A stretch of 64,000 nucleotides of DNA from Gaiellasilicea sp033857955 (GTDB lineage Bacteria > Actinomycetota > Thermoleophilia > Gaiellales > Gaiellaceae), in the NCBI GenBank assembly GCA_033857955.1, contig JAWVCW010000006.1, positions 62,001 to 126,000 of the forward strand, in the 5' to 3' direction. The first letter of the stretch is position 1, and every line of letters starts with the position of its first letter. Of the stretch, positions 59,576 to 64,000 are shown one piece after another. Under the pieces are notes generated by a model. It searched no databases, was not told the DNA's origin, and saw only the letters and a list, made by a program, of their open reading frames with translations. A program made the position numbers and the translations under genes.

Positions 59576-59692
59576 CATGTCCGGGGTCAGACCCCGTCGT
59601 GTCCGCGACGGACACAGGATTACGCTGATTTGCGGGGAGAACGGAGACGGACATGCCCGCCGCGGACATGTCTGGGTCTGACCCCGGACACG
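59576..59692. repeat. REP-like inverted-repeat element
   Basis: The terminal arms 59576-59594 and 59674-59692 pair at 17 of 19 positions and contain GGGTCAGACCC. A 15-nt copy of CGGGGTCAGACCCCG lies at 59582-59596. Inside are GTGTCCG-CGA-CGGACAC (a perfect 7-nt-arm hairpin) and a second CATG-rich palindrome. The element fills the 128-nt gap between YihY and rdgB. The central part (GGATTACGCTGATTT) is AT-richer than the flanks. Confidence 0.8.
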
Positions 59693-59698
59693 TCTGGA

Positions 59699-60262
59699 TC
59701 AGGGGTTGGCTGAAATGGACCTGAGGAGGGCGGCTGCGGCGCGGGCGCGGTGGGAGTGGGCGCTCTTCCAGGCATTCCCGAGCTCGGCGACTGTGCGCTC
59801 CTCGCCCGCGGGCACGAAGATCGGGTCGTACCCGAAGCCCTCGTCGCCGCGCTGGTCGTGCGCGATCGTCCCCTCCAGCGTGCCGCGCGCGATGACCTCC
59901 TCGCCCCTCAGCCCGATGGCCACGATCGTGCAGACGTAGCGTGCGCGGCGGTCCTCGACATCCTCGAGCTCGCGCAGCAGTCTTTCCTTGCCACTGCCTG
60001 AGCCGCCGTAGCGCGCCGACAACACTCCCGGCTGCCCGCTGAGCGCCTCGACCTCGATGCCGGAGTCCTCGCCCAGGATCCAGTCCTCCCGCCCAGCGAC
60101 CGAGCGCCCGAACAACGCCTTGCCACGCGCGTTCTCCTCGTAGGTGTCCCCCACCTCCTCGGGGAAGCCGGATACGCCGAGCAGCTCGAGATCCCAGCCG
60201 GGCAGCGCCGCCTGCAGCTCCTCCAGCTTGTGTGCGTTCCCCGACGCCAGGAGCGCCCTCAC
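59699..60262 (-). CDS. rdgB: Non-canonical purine NTP pyrophosphatase (RdgB/HAM1)
   Basis: Removes ITP/XTP from the nucleotide pool. The 187-aa protein has the HAM1 core: LASGNAHKLEELQAALPG (substrate/phosphate region), GEDSGIEVEALSGQPGVLSA and DEGFGYDPIFVPAGEERTVA. The GTG at 60262 overlaps the mgtC stop (GTGA). Confidence 0.93.
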   Translation of the reverse strand: MRALLASGNAHKLEELQAALPGWDLELLGVSGFPEEVGDTYEENARGKALFGRSVAGREDWILGEDSGIEVEALSGQPGVLSARYGGSGSGKERLLRELEDVEDRRARYVCTIVAIGLRGEEVIARGTLEGTIAHDQRGDEGFGYDPIFVPAGEERTVAELGNAWKSAHSHRARAAAALLRSISANP

Positions 60263-60933
60263 GGGCGCCACTGCACGCGCTCGACACCCTCGAGCTTCGA
60301 GACCAACTCGGCGACCCGCGCCGACTCCGACCGGCGCGAGGCGCGCAGGACGACGTCCATCGTGCGGTCGTCGCCGAACTCGACGCTGTTCACCTGGCCG
60401 CCGAGCTCCTCGATCCGGGCCAGCACGTGCGCTCCCTGCCCCTCGGGGGTGAGCGCGATCATGAGCTCCGCCTCCTCCGGCCGCACGCGCGAGATCAGGC
60501 GCGAGCTGACGAGCTTCAGCGGACCGAGCGAAACGAGCACGAGCACGGCCGCGCCGATCCCGACTTCGTAGTAGCCGGTGCCGGACGCCATCCCGATCGC
60601 TGCCACGACCCAGAGCGTCGCCGCCGTCGTCAGGCCGCGGACGGAGATCCCGCGCACGATGATCGCACCCGCACCGAGGAAGCCGATGCCGGTCACGATC
60701 TGCGCCGCGATCCGGGTTGGATCGAAGACCATGCCCTTCGTGTTCGAGAACGTCCAATCCGCCCAGCCATACGACGAGACGAGCGTGAAGGCGCAGGATC
60801 CGAGCGACACGAGCAGGTGCGTCCGGAAGCCTGCCTCGTGGTCGCGCAGCTCACGCTCGAGCCCGATCGCGCCGCCGAGCGCTGCGGCGAGCAGCAGCCG
60901 CAGCAGCGCCTCGGTCGTCGAGAGATCAGGCAT
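60259..60933 (-). CDS. MgtC/SapB-family membrane protein
   Basis: A 224-aa protein with an N-terminal four-helix MgtC domain (LLLAAALGGAIGLERELRDH, GIGFLGAGAIIVRGISVRGL, LTTAATLWVVAAIGMASGTG). A C-terminal ACT-like soluble domain follows (about 140-224; LIALTPEGQGAHVLARIEEL). MgtC proteins modulate Mg or ATPase activity rather than transport. It is coupled to rph (8-nt overlap) and rdgB (4-nt overlap). Confidence 0.9.
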   Translation of the reverse strand: MPDLSTTEALLRLLLAAALGGAIGLERELRDHEAGFRTHLLVSLGSCAFTLVSSYGWADWTFSNTKGMVFDPTRIAAQIVTGIGFLGAGAIIVRGISVRGLTTAATLWVVAAIGMASGTGYYEVGIGAAVLVLVSLGPLKLVSSRLISRVRPEEAELMIALTPEGQGAHVLARIEELGGQVNSVEFGDDRTMDVVLRASRRSESARVAELVSKLEGVERVQWRP

Positions 60934-61639
60934 GCTCGACCGCCACCGCCTCGTCCTGCGCGGCCATGATCTCCTCGATTCCGCCGCCCGCGAGGTCGAG
61001 CAGGCCGTCGAGCTCGTCGCGCGTGAACGGTTCGCGCTCCGCCGTCGCCTGCACCTCGACGAGGCGCCCGTCGGCAGTCATGACGACGTTCATGTCGGTC
61101 TCGGCGGCCGAGTCCTCGGAGTAATCGAGGTCGAGGAGCGGCCTGCCGTCGACGACGCCGACCGACACGGCCGCGATCTGGCCCGTGAGCGCCTTCGAGA
61201 GGCCGAAGCGGTCGAGGGCCCTCCGCGCCGCCACGTAGGCACCAGAGATCGCGGCGCAGCGCGTGCCGCCGTCGGCCTGAATCACGTCGCAGTCGAGCCA
61301 GAGCGTCCGTTCGCCCAGCGCGTTGAAGTCGCAGACCGAGCGGAGCGCCCGTCCGATCAGCCTCTGGATCTCCACGGTGCGGCCGCCCTGCTTGCCCTTC
61401 GCCGCCTCGCGCGCCACACGCTCGCCCGTCGAGGCCGGGAGGAGCGAGTACTCCGCGGTCATCCAGCCGCGGCCCGAGCGGGCGAGCCAGCGAGGCACGC
61501 CCTCCTCGACCATTGCCGTGCAGAGCACACGCGTCTTGCCCTGCGAGTAGAGGACGGAGCCGTGCGCCAGCTCGATGAAGTCGGGAATCAGGTCGAGCTC
61601 GCGGAGCTCGTCGTCGCGCTGCCGCCCGTCGTTCCTCAT
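60926..61639 (-). CDS. rph: Ribonuclease PH
   Basis: A phosphorolytic 3'-5' exoribonuclease that trims tRNA precursors. The 237-aa protein has GSVLYSQGKTRVLCTAMVEE, GWMTAEYSLLPASTGERVAR, EIQRLIGRALRSVCD, DCDVIQADGGTRCAAISGAY and the phosphate-binding Arg. It is coupled to murI by a 4-nt ATGA overlap. Confidence 0.96.
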   Translation of the reverse strand: MRNDGRQRDDELRELDLIPDFIELAHGSVLYSQGKTRVLCTAMVEEGVPRWLARSGRGWMTAEYSLLPASTGERVAREAAKGKQGGRTVEIQRLIGRALRSVCDFNALGERTLWLDCDVIQADGGTRCAAISGAYVAARRALDRFGLSKALTGQIAAVSVGVVDGRPLLDLDYSEDSAAETDMNVVMTADGRLVEVQATAEREPFTRDELDGLLDLAGGGIEEIMAAQDEAVAVEHA

Positions 61640-62457
61640 GCTGCCGCTGCCTCGAGCGTCGAGATCTCCACCTGCTCCACCTCCTCGATCGGGAGTTGCA
61701 GGAACCGGCGTCCCATCGCGCGGAACGCGTCCGGATCGCCGGTCGTCAGGAACCGATAGGCGCCCTCGCGGGCGGCACCGTTCTCGATCCGCTTGCGGGC
61801 GAGAGTCTCCGCCACCTCGCGCGCCGTCTCCTCGGCCGAGAAGACGAGCGTGACCTCGCGGCCGAACACGCGCTGCAGGATCGGCCGGATCAGCGGGTAG
61901 TGCGTGCAGCCGAGGATCACGGTGTCGACCCCGGCCGCTTTCAACGGGGCGGCGTACTCGCGCACCGCGGCGGCGGTCTCCTCGGCGAACGGGTCGTCGC
62001 CTTCGATCAGCGGCACGAGGCGCGGGCAGGCGACCGACAGCACCTCGGCGCCGGCGTCGAGAGCCCGCACGAGCTCCTCGTAGCGTCCGCTCGACACGGT
62101 CGCCTGCGTCGCGAGCAGCCCGATCCGGCGGTTCCGCGTGGCCTGGACGGCTGCGTGCGCCTCCGGCGCGATCACGCCGACCACCGGCACGTGCAGCTCG
62201 GTCTGGAGCTCGGGCAGCGCCGCGGCGGTCGCCGAGTTGCAGGCGACGACGACCAGCTTGACCCCCTGCGCCTCGAGGAAGAGGCCGATCTCGCGGGCGA
62301 AGCGGCGCAGCTCTCCGAGCGGGCGAGGGCCGTACGGGAGCCGCGCGCCGTCGCCGAGGTAGACGAAGTCCTCGTGCGGGAGCGTGACGAGGCACTCGTG
62401 CAGCACCGTCAGGCCGCCCACCCCTGAGTCGAACACGCCGATCGGCCGCTGGTCCAT
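61636..62457 (-). CDS. murI: Glutamate racemase
   Basis: Supplies D-glutamate for peptidoglycan. The 273-aa protein has IGVFDSGVGGLTVLHE (D10), catalytic C73 in VVACNSATA and C184 in ILGCTHYPLIRP. The start is ATG 62457. It is upstream of rph and divergent from the amidotransferase (51-nt gap). Confidence 0.96.
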   Translation of the reverse strand: MDQRPIGVFDSGVGGLTVLHECLVTLPHEDFVYLGDGARLPYGPRPLGELRRFAREIGLFLEAQGVKLVVVACNSATAAALPELQTELHVPVVGVIAPEAHAAVQATRNRRIGLLATQATVSSGRYEELVRALDAGAEVLSVACPRLVPLIEGDDPFAEETAAAVREYAAPLKAAGVDTVILGCTHYPLIRPILQRVFGREVTLVFSAEETAREVAETLARKRIENGAAREGAYRFLTTGDPDAFRAMGRRFLQLPIEEVEQVEISTLEAAAA

Positions 62458-62508
62458 GGCGGGATTGTAGGGAGGCCGCCTGCCGGTCACCATCGCTAGG
62501 CTCGGCGG

Positions 62509-63177
62509 ATGAGAGTCCTCGCGGTCACCCACGGTCCGAGCGTCGGCCCTGGCGTCTTCGCGGACGCGGTGCGGGATGCAGGGCACGAGCTCGCCGAGTG
62601 GCCGGTGCAGCTCGGCGGCAGGCCGCCCCAGAGCGCAGACGCCGTGATCGTCTTCGGCGGTGCGATGCACCCCGACGAGGAGGAGCGGCACGGGTGGCTG
62701 AAGCCCGAGCTGCACTGGCTCGACGGGATGCTCGCCCGCGGCACGCCGCTGCTCGGCATCTGCCTCGGCTCGCAACTCGTCGCCCGAGCGGCGGGCGCGG
62801 ACGTCTTCCGCTCGACCGAGCCCGAGGTGGGCTGGCTGCCGGTCGAGCTCACCGAGGCGGCTGCTGACGACCCCATTGCGGCATCGCTGCCCCGACGGTT
62901 CGACGCCTTCCAGTGGCATCACTACACACACACCCTCCCCGCCGGGGCGGTCGAGCTCGCCCGCAGCCGCGTGTGCACGCAGGCCTTCCGGCTCGGAAAT
63001 GCGTGGGGCGTCCAGTTTCACCCGGAGGTACGGGCCGACCAGGTGAAGACGTGGCTCGCGGAGGATCCGGCGGACGTCGCTGACCCCGAGGGCCTGCGTC
63101 GCGCGACCGGCGAGCGGATCGCAGCCTGGAACGAGCTCGGCCGCGAGCTCTGCCGCGCCTTCCTCGCTGCGGCCTAG
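62509..63177 (+). CDS. Class I glutamine amidotransferase-like protein
   Basis: A 222-aa stand-alone GATase1: nucleophile Cys in LLGICLGSQLVARAAGADVF, catalytic His and Glu in WGVQFHPEVRADQ. No synthetase partner is present, so it may act like GMP-synthase-type or gamma-glutamyl hydrolase-like proteins. The start ATG at 62509 is preceded by CGGCGG. It converges on the rhodanese gene with a 4-nt overlap. Confidence 0.87.
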   Translation: MRVLAVTHGPSVGPGVFADAVRDAGHELAEWPVQLGGRPPQSADAVIVFGGAMHPDEEERHGWLKPELHWLDGMLARGTPLLGICLGSQLVARAAGADVFRSTEPEVGWLPVELTEAAADDPIAASLPRRFDAFQWHHYTHTLPAGAVELARSRVCTQAFRLGNAWGVQFHPEVRADQVKTWLAEDPADVADPEGLRRATGERIAAWNELGRELCRAFLAAA

Positions 63178-63533
63178 CCGGTCTCGACGGGCAGCGACTC
63201 GTCCCGCGACCACTCGTGCCACGAGCCGCGGTAGTTCGCGGCGCGGTAGCCCGCGGCCCGGAGAATCTCCGTCGCGAGCTCGGAGCGGGAGCCGGAGTGG
63301 CAGTAGGCCACGAGCTCGACGTCCTCGACCGGGCCGAGCCGGTCGCGGATCTGCTCCTGCGTCAGCGTCATCAACTCCTGCACGTCCAGGTGACGCGCTC
63401 CGGGAATCCGTCCGGGCCGCGGATCGCACGGCGCGACCGCCGAGCCCGTGTACTCGCTGCTGCTGCGGACGTCGAGGACGACCAGGCCCTGCTCGCCGAG
63501 GCGGCGTGCGACCTCTTCGGTGCTCACATCCAT
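63174..63533 (-). CDS. Rhodanese-like sulfurtransferase
   Basis: A 119-aa single rhodanese domain: VVLDVRSSSEYTGS, IPGARHLDVQELM and active-site C78 in VAYCHSGSRSELATEIL (CxxGxRS). It transfers sulfane sulfur or binds metal/thiols. The ATG at 63533 is taken; a GTG at 63539 that overlaps the GST stop (GTGA) is an alternative start. Confidence 0.9.
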   Translation of the reverse strand: MDVSTEEVARRLGEQGLVVLDVRSSSEYTGSAVAPCDPRPGRIPGARHLDVQELMTLTQEQIRDRLGPVEDVELVAYCHSGSRSELATEILRAAGYRAANYRGSWHEWSRDESLPVETG

Positions 63534-63535
63534 CG

Positions 63536-64000
63536 TCACAGCCGCGCGACGAGCTCCCGCTCGGCCGCCACCGAGGGCCGGGCGCACGAGCGCTCGACCC
63601 ACTCGCCGAGCGACGGCCACGGCTCGAGCGAGATCCCGAGCATGTCCCGGGCGCGCAGGAGCCAGGGGAGAAAGGCGATGTCGGCGAGCCCGAATGCACG
63701 CCCGGAGAGCCACGGCGTGCCCTGAAGCAGCACGTCGAGGAAGCCGAGCTCGTCCTCGAAGAGCGCCAGCGCCCCCTCCTCCCCGCGCCGGAACGCGTAG
63801 TACGGCTTCGAGAAGTCCTCGAAGCGGAACACGACCAGCCGACCGGCCGCGCGCTCGCCCGGGTCGTCCGGCCACAGCGGCGGCTCCGGGTAGCGCTCGT
63901 TCACGAACTCCGCGATCACGGCCGACTCGGGCAGCACCCAACCGTCCTCCTCCAGCACCGGCACCTTGCCGACCGGGTTCTTCTCGTACAGCCAGGCAGG
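63536..64000 (-). CDS. Glutathione S-transferase family protein (5' end outside window)
   Basis: The last 154 residues of a GST. The N-terminal thioredoxin-like half begins outside the window; what is present includes LYEKNPVGKVPVLEEDGWVL, the SNAIL/TSV-like ESAVIAEFVNERY glutathione motif and the all-helical C-terminal half (GTPWLSGRAFGLADIAFLPW). The substrate is unknown. Minus strand, adjacent to the rhodanese gene. Confidence 0.88.
   Translation of the reverse strand, partial: PAWLYEKNPVGKVPVLEEDGWVLPESAVIAEFVNERYPEPPLWPDDPGERAAGRLVVFRFEDFSKPYYAFRRGEEGALALFEDELGFLDVLLQGTPWLSGRAFGLADIAFLPWLLRARDMLGISLEPWPSLGEWVERSCARPSVAAERELVARL

Noticed and set aside
1..64000. tRNA, rRNA or CRISPR arrays
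   Set aside because: I saw no cloverleaf with a TTCGA-type T-loop, no rRNA signature and no regularly spaced repeats; a tRNAscan-SE run would be decisive.

Overview
The window is about 70% GC, densely packed and rich in ATGA/GTGA-type stop/start overlaps. Gene content and gene order are actinobacterial: rplM-rpsI-glmM-glmS followed by acpS-nnr-alr, guaB-guaA, and a Bacillus/actinobacterial-type SOS box. Small PadR/HAAS and roadblock genes, a many-GAF histidine kinase and an NAD-type formate dehydrogenase point to a deep actinobacterial lineage such as Thermoleophilia (Gaiellales/Solirubrobacterales). This placement is inference; there is no rRNA or tRNA in the window. The content is mostly chromosomal housekeeping. 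I see no phage, no intact IS and no CRISPR array.

Layout. 1-7.4 kb: DMT exporter, secreted CAP protein, a two-component pair (1302-aa GAF/PAS kinase plus CheY-like regulator), ispH and a small zinc-ribbon protein. 7.4-11.4 kb: a small HTH gene and a paralog remnant bounded by GGGG/CCCC palindromes, ileS with unusual signature motifs, trxA. 11.4-18 kb: DUF2231 membrane protein, lipid kinase, NUDIX, cNMP-binding protein, alpha/beta hydrolase, a PadR-HAAS module with a clear operator, a beta-lactamase-like hydrolase, RidA, and a GCS2 ligase. 18-24.8 kb: two secreted beta-propeller-like proteins, an ECF sigma factor with a membrane-anchored partner, an M14-type peptidase, a selenocysteine-containing peroxiredoxin, a polytopic membrane protein carrying two copies of one DNA palindrome, and a frameshifted protease-like pseudogene. 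24.8-34.8 kb: fabI, a large secreted subtilase, an SDR, then alr, NmrA-like, nnr, acpS, HAD and arfB. The whole alr/NmrA spacer is one 166-nt inverted repeat. 34.8-41 kb: formate dehydrogenase (NuoE-NuoF fusion plus a selenocysteine catalytic subunit), birA, mobA and fdhD. 41-49 kb: two small genes, glmS, glmM, rpsI, rplM, MFS, a UDG-like protein, acyP and a secreted protein. 49-64 kb: guaA, guaB, a PfkB kinase, a D,D-carboxypeptidase, LysM protein, pyrF, an SOS-box-controlled exonuclease/GIY-YIG protein, hup, pyrE, roadblock, YihY, rdgB, mgtC, rph, murI, a glutamine amidotransferase, rhodanese and a partial GST.

Themes. (1) Two selenoproteins lie in one window, each with an in-frame UGA followed by a bSECIS-like hairpin, so the host should encode selA, selB, selD and tRNA-Sec elsewhere. 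mobA and fdhD beside the dehydrogenase provide its molybdenum guanine dinucleotide cofactor and sulfuration. (2) Cell-wall and nucleotide supply genes (glmS, glmM, alr, murI, D,D-carboxypeptidase, guaAB, pyrE, pyrF) are mostly on the minus strand with ribosomal genes. (3) Non-coding palindromes are unusually informative: a 166-nt hairpin, REP-like GGGGTCAGACCCC elements, a palindrome inserted twice into one coding sequence, a PadR operator and an SOS box. (4) Two genes (birA, mobA) appear to start with CTG overlapping the upstream TGA.
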